Source: Phycisphaerales bacterium UBA7708
GTDB taxonomy: Bacteria > Planctomycetota > Phycisphaerae > Sedimentisphaerales > Anaerohalosphaeraceae
Reading direction: 5' to 3'
DNA length: 9,877 nt
Assembly: GCA_002482415.1 (NCBI GenBank)
Contig: DLFY01000227.1
Location: forward strand, 1,715-11,591
Part shown: piece by piece, positions 1 to 9,736 of the stretch
Numbering within the stretch: position 1 is the first letter of the stretch
How the letters are laid out: each line of letters opens with the position of its first letter
Made by a program: the position numbers and the translations under genes
Notes under the pieces: model-generated
Seen by the model: the letters and a program-made list of their open reading frames with translations, nothing else
The model's database searches: none
What the model was told of the DNA's origin: nothing

Positions 1-12
1 TGTTTTCTTCAT
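1..12 (-). CDS. Start of a downstream gene (first four codons only)
   Basis: Reading leftward, an ATG at 12-10 begins M-K-K-T and runs off the window edge. A strong Shine-Dalgarno sequence, GAAAGGA (minus strand, 25-19), lies 6 nt before it. It is 51 bp after the stop of the beta-galactosidase, on the same strand, with no terminator-like hairpin between, so the two are probably one transcript. The MKKT start is typical of signal peptides, which would suit a second exported protein in a glycan-degradation unit, but four codons cannot identify it. The call rests on the ribosome binding site and spacing alone. Confidence 0.5.
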
Positions 13-63
13 AGACAATCCTTTCATTAACTTAGTCTGCTTACTATTACCATCCATGGCCGA

Positions 64-3990
<3,927 letters not shown>

Positions 3991-4001
3991 TCATCTTTTT
4001 G

Positions 4002-4028
4002 ACAGGATTTACAGGATGAACAGGATAA
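4002..4028. repeat. Three tandem 9-bp units, ACAGGATTT / ACAGGATGA / ACAGGATAA
   Basis: Three head-to-tail 9-bp units share ACAGGAT and differ only in the last two bases. They lie just upstream of the beta-galactosidase promoter. From memory, similar ACAGGAT strings recur between genes in many environmental bacterial genomes. That cannot be checked here, and no function is claimed. Confidence 0.75.
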
Positions 4029-4372
4029 TTGGGTTCGTTTGGTAGAAAAGTAAAAAGGCAAAGGGAAAAAGGCCAAAATGTGGAACCGCTGGAGGCGGAG
4101 GGTGAGCTGCTCTCAAGCACGGAGGCTCGAGCTACGATAAGATTGGCTTCGTTTTGTATTTTTGTCAGCTTATTCAGTTGTCTTTGCGTTTTATTCATTT
4201 TTATGTGCCTCCATAGATGGGGCGGGTTTGCAATTTTTGTTCGAAAAATCGAAATAGCACAGGGCGTGAGTATTTATAAGTTCGGGCCGGACAAGGAGAA
4301 GAAATTTTTTATTTTTTTTACGAATAGCAAGATAGTGGTAGCGTAATTTGTGCTATGTGGAGAAAAAGAATG
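4029..4372. other. Intergenic stretch without a supported gene
   Basis: Open frames here on both strands lack ribosome binding sites and consist of purine-rich low-complexity DNA (4046-4078) and a short GC-richer block (4079-4135). No RNA gene or hairpin terminator was recognised. The right half turns strongly AT-rich, with runs of T around 4306-4319. It separates the divergently transcribed beta-galactosidase and ORF6N genes and may contain regulatory sites that I cannot recognise. Confidence 0.6.
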
Positions 4373-4374
4373 TA

Positions 4375-4452
4375 GAATACAAGGATACAAGGATACAGGA
4401 ATAAAATTAATGTATACATGTATACAGGTATGGCAAGTATACAGGGAGGGGC
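4375..4452. repeat. Degenerate ATACAAGG-type octamer repeat with an internal palindrome
   Basis: Three tandem octamers (ATACAAGG, ATACAAGG, ATACAGGA at 4377-4400) are followed by TGTATACATGTATACA at 4411-4426, a perfect 16-bp palindrome. A further octamer-like motif, GTATACAG, lies near 4437-4444. The wording matches the repeat blocks at 5970, 7458 and 8146, so this looks like the outermost and most degenerate copy of that family. It lacks the GC-rich tail of the other copies. Confidence 0.6.
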
Positions 4453-4679
4453 GGGGAGCATTCTTGAATTCGGGGAATTTTAAATTGTATATTGCAGGTT
4501 GTAAAATAGAAGATAATGCCTGGATTTTGGTAAATTGTTATTGCGAATTGGGGAGGGAATTTATATTATTTTTCATCGAAGGTATAATACTTATTGATAG
4601 TTCAAGATATAAAACGGTTTCATTTTTGGCCTACGGGTTGTTACTGAAGTGGATTTAGTTTCAGGCAAGAGGGAAATCT
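4453..4679. other. Very AT-rich leader region upstream of the ORF6N gene
   Basis: No gene is supported. Base composition drops sharply: by hand count 13 of 60 bases are G or C at 4561-4620, far below the genes on either side. An open frame running through 4350-4658 has no ribosome binding site and starts inside repeat DNA, so it was not called. The stretch probably holds the promoter of the ORF6N gene. Confidence 0.55.
4560..4588 (+). promoter_or_regulatory. Possible promoter of the ORF6N gene
   Basis: TATAAT at 4583-4588 is preceded at 17 bp by TTTATA (4560-4565), which matches four of six -35 consensus positions. Because the region is so AT-rich, such matches arise easily by chance, so this is tentative. 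Transcription from it would give a leader of about 85 nt. Confidence 0.3.
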
Positions 4680-5216
4680 ATGACAAATCCTGCTCCAAAC
4701 CTTGTTCCTGTCGAACGAATTGAAGGACGAATCCTGCTCATTCGTGGCGAAAAAGTTATTCTGGATTCCGATCTGGCGGTGCTGTATGAAGTCGAAACCA
4801 AGCAACTCGTTCGAGCGGTAAAACGCAACATCAAACGATTTCCCGGGGATTTTATGTTCCAGTTGACCCAGGAGGAGTTTAACCACTTGAGGTGCCAAAT
4901 TGGCACCTCAAGTTCGGCAAGCTGGGGCGGACGACGTTATCCTCCTTACGCATTTACTGAACACGGCGTGGCGATGCTATCCGGCCTTTTGAACAGCGAA
5001 CGAGCTGTTCATGTGAATATTGAAATCATGAGGGCGTTTTCCCGGCTGCGTAAAATGCTGGCAACCCATTCCGATTTAGAAAAGAAAATCCAACAACTGG
5101 AAAAGAAATACGATGTTCAGTTCAAAATGGTTTTTGATGCGATCCGTGAACTGATGAATCCGCCGACACCAGAGAGCAAGGCTAAAATCGGGTACCAGTC
5201 TGAGGGGAAAAAGTGA
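4680..5216 (+). CDS. ORF6N-domain protein (KilA-N-associated, DNA-binding type)
   Basis: This 178-residue protein has the ORF6N domain over residues 10-125. The conserved N-terminal half reads [20 protein letters not shown], then [21 protein letters not shown]. The second half reads [18 protein letters not shown], then [22 protein letters not shown] charged coiled coil follows (about 130-158), which suggests oligomerisation. ORF6N domains are known from phage proteins and from free-standing chromosomal genes and are thought to bind DNA; the cellular role of stand-alone versions is not established. The start is supported by GAGGG 6 nt upstream. Codons 69-78 ([10 protein letters not shown]), in the variable linker between the two conserved halves, are encoded by a perfect palindrome described separately. 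The AT-rich upstream DNA and the phage-type domain fit horizontal acquisition, but no other phage gene is nearby. Confidence 0.9.
   Translation: MTNPAPNLVPVERIEGRILLIRGEKVILDSDLAVLYEVETKQLVRAVKRNIKRFPGDFMFQLTQEEFNHLRCQIGTSSSASWGGRRYPPYAFTEHGVAMLSGLLNSERAVHVNIEIMRAFSRLRKMLATHSDLEKKIQQLEKKYDVQFKMVFDAIRELMNPPTPESKAKIGYQSEGKK
4885..4913. repeat. Perfect palindrome with 14-bp arms inside the ORF6N gene
   Basis: Arm 4885-4898 (ACTTGAGGTGCCAA) is the exact reverse complement of arm 4900-4913, with a single A (4899) between them. The element is in frame and encodes residues 69-78. Arms this long and perfect are not expected by chance in a window of this size. It could be a DNA site for the protein itself, a palindromic insertion, or an mRNA hairpin within the message. 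Confidence 0.9.
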
Positions 5217-5318
5217 GTCTTTTGTATTTCGGAATCTTTTCGACAAGGTCATGCCGAAGTATGGGAAAGAAAGTGAAAGTATGAAAACGATAGTGTATCC
5301 CAGATTAATGAAGGCGGA

Positions 5319-5915
5319 ATGAGCGAATTGGATAGGATTGAACAGAAAGGAATGTCAACGATGGAAGAGCGAAACCCCAATGAAGTAACGACGTTTCCCT
5401 GCGCCAAAAAGGACCGGGAGATGAAACTGCGGCTTGTTTTGTTTTTTGTCATGTTTTTTATAGTTATGTTGGCAGTGAGACTGTTTCTTGAGTTTGGTAT
5501 CGGATTTATCCTGGGGGATAAAACAGAGCTTGGCCCCAAAATCTTGTATGATCCTATTTTTTATCCGGCCATTGGTTTTTTTCTACTGCATTTTCTGAGA
5601 ATCCGCCGATACAATGTGGATTACCAAAACGCGATTATCATTAATATGGGCTGCAGTTCCGAGATCATCAGTTCTCAGGAAGTGGTGGGGGCGGAGGTGC
5701 TGGACCGCAAGCGGAGTTTTGAATACATCCAATCCAGCAAACTCGTTGGGTATCATGGGGATTACAAAACCAAAGAGCACGGGACCATCAAGGCTTACGC
5801 CACCAATCGGGATTGTTTTGTGTTGATTAAGACCAGGACGGTTCCGAATTATATCATCTCACCTGAAGACCCGGATGCGTTTGCGGCATTTGTCAATCAG
5901 AGATTGTCAAAATGA
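5319..5915 (+). CDS. Small membrane protein with a PH-like domain
   Basis: The 198-residue product begins with a polar segment, then a long hydrophobic segment (about 37-65) and a second one (about 76-94). These suggest a hairpin in the membrane with both ends cytoplasmic. Residues 96-196 resemble the bacterial PH-like domain family, from memory of its pattern: a strand-rich region, then IKAYATNRDCFVLI and YIISPEDPDAFAAFV near the end. Such proteins are mostly uncharacterised, so no partner or ligand is claimed. The start is uncertain. ATG 5319 has AAGG 4 nt upstream, while ATG 5361 has AAAGGA 9 nt upstream and would remove 14 residues. The gene lies 102 bp after the ORF6N gene on the same strand with no terminator between, so co-transcription is possible, but no functional link is evident. 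Confidence 0.7.
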   Translation: MSELDRIEQKGMSTMEERNPNEVTTFPCAKKDREMKLRLVLFFVMFFIVMLAVRLFLEFGIGFILGDKTELGPKILYDPIFYPAIGFFLLHFLRIRRYNVDYQNAIIINMGCSSEIISSQEVVGAEVLDRKRSFEYIQSSKLVGYHGDYKTKEHGTIKAYATNRDCFVLIKTRTVPNYIISPEDPDAFAAFVNQRLSK

Positions 5916-5969
5916 TGGTAAAAATTGTGAGTTCAACCCCTAACGGGCAGGCACGGGGGCAAAAACCAT

Positions 5970-6060
5970 GAATACAAGGAGGAGACAGGAATACAAGAAT
6001 ACACGTTAGCCGGGCACGGGGGCCGATGGGCAGGCACGGGGGCTGCCCCTACAATGAAAT
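5970..6060. repeat. Mosaic intergenic repeat, copy B
   Basis: The core at 5970-6021 matches the cores at 7458-7506 and 8188-8236 except for a 3-bp insertion (GAG) and two or three substitutions. It consists of ATACAAGG-type octamers, then GTTAGCCGGGCACGGGG. A GC-rich tail follows in which GGGCAG (6028-6033) pairs with CTGCCC (6043-6048) across a 9-nt loop. A related GGGCAGGCACGGGGGC string occurs just before the core at 5945-5960. The block fills the gap between two convergent genes; the hairpin is not followed by a T-run, so it is not called a terminator. Confidence 0.85.
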
Positions 6061-6068
6061 GCACGGGG

Positions 6069-7070
6069 TTAAAAGGCGATGGCGGTGATGACGGGGGCGG
6101 GGGTATTGGGGTCGGCTGCGAACGAATCCGTCAGGCGTAGCAGTTGTACGGGGGATTTTGCGGGGGCGGAACTTTTTGGTGAACTCTCTGCTGCTGCGGC
6201 GTAACTCATTGCTGAACCTGGGAGGAATTTTGAAGCCAATAAAGCATAATCTGCGAAATCAACTTTTCCGTCGGTATTCCAATCAGCACCATTTACCCAG
6301 AGATTTTGTGGGCTCGCGTTAGAAATCATCCAATTTTCAGCCATTGTTGCCAAGTCTTCTAAATCAGAATATTGTGTCCAGTTTCCGTCTGAGCCGATTT
6401 TTCCGTCACGAATGCCCTCATAGTAAGTTGCATCTCCGATTTGTTTTTCAGAAACAACCATTTTTGGAAGATATAGTGGGCTGGATGGTCCGACAGGAGG
6501 AAGATTTCTTACGTCTCCTCTGAGTTGTTTTGGCCCAAATAAAATATCCATTTCAGTGTAGGCTTTACCGTCTGAACCCGGAATATCTAAAATGCCTGTC
6601 GCAGTATCGTAAGTTCCAATTCCGTCACCGTTTGCGTCGTGAACAAAGAAAACGTAATTAGCATACTCTCCTTCGCCAATTATCGCATTTAATTTTCCAG
6701 TCATAAAACCTTCATATCCCGAATATCGATTACTTAGATTGTTGTTGTTATTTCCGTAGCCTATTGCAGCACCATTTCCTGCTTTGTAAAGACCAAAATC
6801 CCATTTTTCTCCGACCCAAGTTTTTTTGGTTGCATCGTAATATCCTGATTTTGGAAGAACAATATCGCTTGAAGGATCATCGTGGTTTGGCCTATACATC
6901 ATATTTTCTACTGCAGGACTATAGACGCTTGATAGGGTTCTACTGTCTCCATTCTGATATAGGTCTTTGAAGCTGTTGATTGGGATTATTTCGCTTTTGG
7001 CGGTTCCTGAAAGGGCGGAAGCTGCCATTACGATACCTGCTGCAATCTTCTTTAGTAGTCCTTTTGCCAT
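6069..7070 (-). CDS. Secreted protein with a C-terminal dockerin/EF-hand module; body of unknown function
   Basis: The 333-residue product starts with a signal peptide (about 1-25: MAKGLLKKIAAGIVMAASAL, then SGTAKS). Residues 26-230 match no family I recognise. They include an asparagine run (107-111) and a possible calcium loop, DANGDG (145-150). Residues 235-282 form a dockerin-like pair: DLEDLATMAENWM, then an EF-hand loop with Asp263, Asn265, Asp267, Gly268 and Asp274. Such modules are frequent on exported proteins of Phycisphaerae, where a classical cellulosome role is unproven. A low-complexity tail (290-333) ends in VITAIAF. The start at 7070 was chosen for the signal peptide; no good Shine-Dalgarno precedes it, and an ATG at 7091 is an alternative. 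Composition is mosaic: the central part is near 40% G+C (hand counts 37-42% in blocks over 6601-6780), while the last 120 bp of the gene region is 55-67%. Confidence 0.75.
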   Translation of the reverse strand: MAKGLLKKIAAGIVMAASALSGTAKSEIIPINSFKDLYQNGDSRTLSSVYSPAVENMMYRPNHDDPSSDIVLPKSGYYDATKKTWVGEKWDFGLYKAGNGAAIGYGNNNNNLSNRYSGYEGFMTGKLNAIIGEGEYANYVFFVHDANGDGIGTYDTATGILDIPGSDGKAYTEMDILFGPKQLRGDVRNLPPVGPSSPLYLPKMVVSEKQIGDATYYEGIRDGKIGSDGNWTQYSDLEDLATMAENWMISNASPQNLWVNGADWNTDGKVDFADYALLASKFLPGSAMSYAAAAESSPKSSAPAKSPVQLLRLTDSFAADPNTPAPVITAIAF

Positions 7071-7320
7071 AGTTGGGGACGAAAAGGGCATGGCGTGTAT
7101 CGCCGGGCCGGACGGTTCAGAGGGCGGTGTCCAACGCAATGGCAGGCTGTCCACATACCCGAGCAGTCGTCCCACACAGGCGGCCCATATTGATGAGCAA
7201 TGACTTGGTCTTGACATTGTATGTACCCTCACTGCAGCCGATTGGAAAAACGTCCTTTTTTGTTCTGACAAGTCTATGGTGCTATATGGATAGGATTCTA
7301 CCATAATGCGTGTTTTCATG
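7071..7320 (-). promoter_or_regulatory. GC-rich leader of the dockerin-type gene, function unknown
   Basis: The 130 bp directly upstream of the dockerin-type start are about 60% G+C (hand count 74 of 120 at 7081-7200), unlike the AT-rich gene body. The same frame is open through it into the gene, and a separate 23-codon frame (7188-7117) starts and stops within it, but neither has a ribosome binding site. I recognise no known riboswitch and no clear promoter. It may be a structured untranslated leader or a dispersed sequence module. Confidence 0.35.
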
Positions 7321-7407
7321 CAAGAGAAATCTTTTTTTAGGGGGGGGATACTGGCGAGCGGTTTGCGGCATACGTGGACACGAAAGGGGCGAATCGAGTA
7401 AATCTGG

Positions 7408-7427
7408 ATTCCCGCCTCCGCGGGAAT
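7408..7427. repeat. Short hairpin repeat ATTCCCGC-CTCC-GCGGGAAT
   Basis: The 8-bp arms are perfect and the loop has 4 nt. With its flanks (CTGG before, GACAATGC after) it matches, from memory, a small palindromic intergenic repeat seen in a wide range of bacteria, whose accidental translations read like VIPAEAGIQ. It lies 31 bp before mosaic repeat copy C. There is no T-run on either side, so it is not called a terminator. Confidence 0.8.
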
Positions 7428-7457
7428 GACAATGCGTGGCATGGGGGCGGGAATCAT

Positions 7458-7545
7458 GAATACAAGGAGACAGGAATACAAGAATACATGTTAGGCGGGC
7501 ACGGGGTATGATTGGCGACCACGGGGGGTGGCGGAAGGGGGAAAT
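7458..7545. repeat. Mosaic intergenic repeat, copy C
   Basis: The 49-bp core (7458-7506) differs from the core at 8188-8236 at only two positions. It is followed by a degenerate GC tail: GGCGACCACGGGG and then GGTGGCG, which resembles a decayed version of the hairpin at 8244-8262. Like copy B it is preceded by CAT. Copies B and C are direct repeats bracketing the dockerin-type gene. Confidence 0.85.
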
Positions 7546-7631
7546 TGGCAATTTTCCATTTTAGATTTTCCATGGAATAGAAAGCAATTCAGGATTGGAA
7601 GCCGCCATTATGTCTTCCATACTCGTACAAT
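7546..7631. other. AT-rich spacer after the split-barrel gene
   Basis: The stretch contains two GGAAAAT-type direct repeats on the minus strand and a weak 6-bp stem (TGGAAG 7596-7601 with CTTCCA 7614-7619). There is no T-run in the direction of transcription, so I do not call a terminator for the split-barrel gene. Confidence 0.4.
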
Positions 7632-8039
7632 TTATTTAGTCTCTACCTGACTGTACGTAAAGTCGGGAGTTGTCATGCGGATATTGTCGGGGGACATTTT
7701 TATGACGGCAAAGTCCGGCGAGGCGGGGTCGGGGAAGTAATCTTTCAGGGCGGGGACGGCTTTGTATAGCCAGAGTTTTTCAGCGTTGTCGGTACTGATT
7801 GTGCAGGGGCCGGCGATACGGACATGCTTGCCGGCGGCGTCGCAGAAACAGTATTCGGCCTGGGGCAGTTTTTTGAGATGAGCGACTTTGTCGGATGCGG
7901 CAAAGGTGGCACACCATAACTGGTTTTGGTTCCAGGCCAGGCCGGACATGGGTCTTACGCCGACGATGCGGCCATCGGATGTAGCAAGCATACCCCACGG
8001 TACTTGACGGGTGAAATCTTTGACATCTTTGAGGTTCAT
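7632..8039 (-). CDS. Pyridoxamine 5'-phosphate oxidase family (FMN-binding split barrel) protein
   Basis: The 135-residue protein is cytoplasmic and has the length usual for small general-stress-protein-26-like members. Features include WGMLATSDGRIVGVRPM near the start (15-31), LWCATFAASDKVAHLKKLP (41-59), a strand pair AEYCFC...HVRIAGPCTI, and PALKDYFPDPASPDFAVIKM (96-115). Such proteins bind FMN or related flavins, and most small members have no proven substrate, so a true PdxH role is unlikely. The start at 8039 has an excellent AAGGAG with 7-nt spacing (8052-8047); the longer frame from 8063 has none. It is monocistronic, divergent from the downstream phosphatase gene, and has its own likely promoter. 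Confidence 0.85.
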   Translation of the reverse strand: MNLKDVKDFTRQVPWGMLATSDGRIVGVRPMSGLAWNQNQLWCATFAASDKVAHLKKLPQAEYCFCDAAGKHVRIAGPCTISTDNAEKLWLYKAVPALKDYFPDPASPDFAVIKMSPDNIRMTTPDFTYSQVETK

Positions 8040-8074
8040 AGACGTTCTCCTTAATTCCTTCAACTTACGATGGT

Positions 8075-8103
8075 ATTATATATTTCCTGTCGGGATAAGT
8101 AAA
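8075..8103 (-). promoter_or_regulatory. Putative promoter of the split-barrel gene
   Basis: On the minus strand TTTACT (8103-8098) and a perfect TATAAT (8080-8075) are separated by 17 bp. Transcription would begin near 8068, leaving a leader of about 28 nt that contains the AAGGAG site. Both boxes and the spacing agree with a housekeeping-type promoter. Confidence 0.5.
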
Positions 8104-8145
8104 TATGATTTGGGAAATATTTATGCGGGGGCGGGAATAAATAAG

Positions 8146-8177
8146 GTATGCAAGTATGCAGGTATACAAGTATACAG
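8146..8177. repeat. Four tandem octamers GTATRCAR
   Basis: The units are GTATGCAA, GTATGCAG, GTATACAA and GTATACAG, head to tail without gaps. They differ only at the fifth and eighth bases. They form the upstream part of mosaic repeat copy D and relate to the octamers near 4377. Confidence 0.85.
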
Positions 8178-8187
8178 AATTTAATAA

Positions 8188-8262
8188 GAATACAGGGAGA
8201 CAGGAATACAAGAATACATGTTAGACGGGCACGGGGTGAAAGGGGGCGACCGCGGGTCGCCC
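8188..8262. repeat. Mosaic intergenic repeat, copy D, with GC-rich hairpin
   Basis: The 49-bp core (8188-8236) is nearly identical to copy C. It is followed by a perfect hairpin: GGGCGACC (8244-8251), loop GCG, GGTCGCCC (8255-8262), then CGTACGGGAAATTGG. It lies in the spacer between the divergent split-barrel and phosphatase genes. Copies C and D bracket the split-barrel gene as direct repeats. Confidence 0.85.
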
Positions 8263-8348
8263 GTACGGGAAATTGGGGGGGGAGGCGGATTTTGGGTATG
8301 GGGAATCGAATTCTGACACAGAAAAAACAATCCTCTATCCAAAAATCC

Positions 8349-8377
8349 CTGTAAAAGAATCGGATTGCCATTATAAT
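8349..8377 (+). promoter_or_regulatory. Possible promoter of the phosphatase gene
   Basis: A perfect TATAAT lies at 8372-8377. The hexamer 17 bp upstream (CTGTAA) matches only three -35 positions, so recognition may depend on an activator or an alternative sigma factor. The leader would be about 50 nt and includes GGGGAG at 8420-8425. Confidence 0.35.
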
Positions 8378-8433
8378 AGTGTGGAAATGTTCTTTCTCCC
8401 GGCGGACGGAACCGTCAATGGGGAGCTGAATTT

Positions 8434-9696
8434 ATGGCAAAACGACAGAAAAAACTGAAATTATCGGACCAGATATATCAGATTTCGACGCTTGCGGCGG
8501 GCAATTTCGAGCTGCAGGAGGTGTTGGATCGACTGGCCGAGGCGGCGGTGAAGGTGACCGATACGACCGCCTGCTCCATCCGGCTGCTGGACGACAACAC
8601 CGGCGACCTGAAGATGCGCAGCACCTACGGCCTGAGCGAGGAATACCGCAATAAAGGGCCGGTAACGCTGGATGAGCCGGTCATCAAGGAGGCCTTTTCG
8701 GGCCGGGCGGTTGTGCTGGATGATATGCGGCTGGACCCCCGGGTTCGCTACCGGGAGGCCACTGTTCAGGAAGGGCTTATCAGTCAGTTGACGGTGGCGA
8801 TGACCTTCAAAGGCAAGCCGCTGGGGGTGCTGCGGCTGTACAGCCCCGAACCCAACCGGTTTAACCGTCAGGCGATTCGCGTGGCAAGGCTGGTGGCCAG
8901 CCAGTGTGCGACGGCCATCACCAACGCGCGGCTGTTTGGTGAGGCCCTGGAGGGCGCTAAGATGAAGCAGCAAATGGACTTAGCGGCGGCAGTACAGCGG
9001 CGAATGATCCCCGAGAAAGCCCCCTGCATGTGCGGGCTGGACCTGGCGGCGATCTATAAGCCCTGCCACGAAATCGGCGGCGACCTGTACGATTTCTTTG
9101 CGATTGACGACCACCGGATTATCGTCTCGATCGCCGACGTCATCGGCAAAGGGGTGCCGGCGGCGATTATGATGAGCATGTTCCGCGGGGCGATGCGGGC
9201 CTATGCCGACGGCGGCTACGGGCGGCACGAGATGCGGGAGATTATCCAGAAGCTCAACCTTGTGGCGTGCCGGGAGTGCCGGAATGGGGAGTTTATTACC
9301 CTGCTCCTGGCCTGCATCGATATTCAGGACAGTACGATTACCTATTGCAACTGCGGGCATGAGCCGGGGCTGCTGCTGCCGGCGGGCAAACCGGTGCAAA
9401 ACCTCGAAAAAGGCGGCCTGGTCATGGGGCTGATGGAACATGCCCAGTACGAGACAGAAACGCTGCCGTTTACCAAGAATGACTGCCTGCTGCTGTACAC
9501 CGACGGGCTGATTGACGCGGTTAACTTTGAGGGCAAGATGTGGGGCAAGGAACGCCTGCTGAATGTGCTGGATTTGTATCGTGAATCGTCGTCGGCGCAG
9601 TTGGTGCATACCATTCTGGGCTATCGGCGGCGGTTTGTGGGGCTGGCCAGCCAGTTCGATGACACGAGCGTACTGGCCATTCGCAAGATTGAATAA
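8434..9696 (+). CDS. GAF-domain PP2C/SpoIIE serine phosphatase (RsbU-like)
   Basis: The 420-residue soluble protein joins a GAF sensor domain (about 25-168) to a SpoIIE-type metal-dependent phosphatase domain (about 195-418). A signalling helix (165-192, ending AAAVQRRMIP) connects them. Phosphatase landmarks are GGDLYDFF (215-222, Asp217), SIADVIGKGVPAA (232-244, Asp235), YCNCGHEPGLLL (304-315), LLLYTDGLIDAV (352-363, Asp357) and FDDTSVLAI (408-416, Asp410). These are the usual metal-binding and core positions, so the enzyme should be active. Relatives dephosphorylate a serine on STAS-domain anti-sigma antagonists, and the GAF domain would tune this to a small ligand or redox signal. The start has GGGGAG 8 nt upstream. 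No STAS or anti-sigma kinase gene is in the window; the next gene begins 40 bp downstream and may be its partner. Confidence 0.95.
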   Translation: MAKRQKKLKLSDQIYQISTLAAGNFELQEVLDRLAEAAVKVTDTTACSIRLLDDNTGDLKMRSTYGLSEEYRNKGPVTLDEPVIKEAFSGRAVVLDDMRLDPRVRYREATVQEGLISQLTVAMTFKGKPLGVLRLYSPEPNRFNRQAIRVARLVASQCATAITNARLFGEALEGAKMKQQMDLAAAVQRRMIPEKAPCMCGLDLAAIYKPCHEIGGDLYDFFAIDDHRIIVSIADVIGKGVPAAIMMSMFRGAMRAYADGGYGRHEMREIIQKLNLVACRECRNGEFITLLLACIDIQDSTITYCNCGHEPGLLLPAGKPVQNLEKGGLVMGLMEHAQYETETLPFTKNDCLLLYTDGLIDAVNFEGKMWGKERLLNVLDLYRESSSAQLVHTILGYRRRFVGLASQFDDTSVLAIRKIE

Positions 9697-9723
9697 ATCA
9701 ACTTTGTTCACGACGAGTTGATT
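9696..9723. repeat. Inverted repeat between the phosphatase stop and the next ribosome binding site
   Basis: AATCAACT (9696-9703) pairs perfectly with AGTTGATT (9716-9723) across a 12-nt loop. It starts at the last base of the TAA stop and ends one base before AAAGGG. There is no T-run after it. It could fold in the message and affect translation or processing between the two genes, or serve as a protein-binding site. Confidence 0.6.
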
Positions 9724-9736
9724 CAAAGGGATGGGC

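Noticed and set aside
4079..4140. Possible tRNA or tRNA fragment in a GC-richer block
   Set aside because: No cloverleaf could be folded; there is no acceptor stem pairing and no T-loop consensus.
4350..4658. A 102-codon plus-strand frame before the ORF6N gene
   Set aside because: It starts next to repeat DNA, lacks a Shine-Dalgarno, and runs through a very AT-rich stretch; no protein-like pattern was seen.
5251..5322. A 23-codon frame ending in an ATGA overlap with the PH-domain gene start
   Set aside because: The overlap is suggestive of translational coupling, but AAGG is only 2 nt from its ATG and no conservation can be shown.
7303..7316. ATAATGCGTGTTTT, also present on the minus strand at 3963-3950 by the beta-galactosidase promoter
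   Set aside because: A 14-nt match is about what chance allows for both strands of a 10-kb window, and no second promoter element accompanies it at 7303.
7332..7347. Adjacent homopolymer runs (seven T, then A, then eight G), a possible phase-variable tract
   Set aside because: It lies outside any supported coding region or promoter spacer; a similar G run occurs at 8275-8282 in repeat DNA.
7071..7481. N-terminal extension of the dockerin-type protein to 7481
   Set aside because: The extension translates the ATTCCCGC hairpin repeat and the octamer repeat, while a normal signal peptide starts at 7070.
5970..8236. CRISPR array
   Set aside because: The repeats are hundreds of bases apart, are not regularly spaced, and no cas gene is present.
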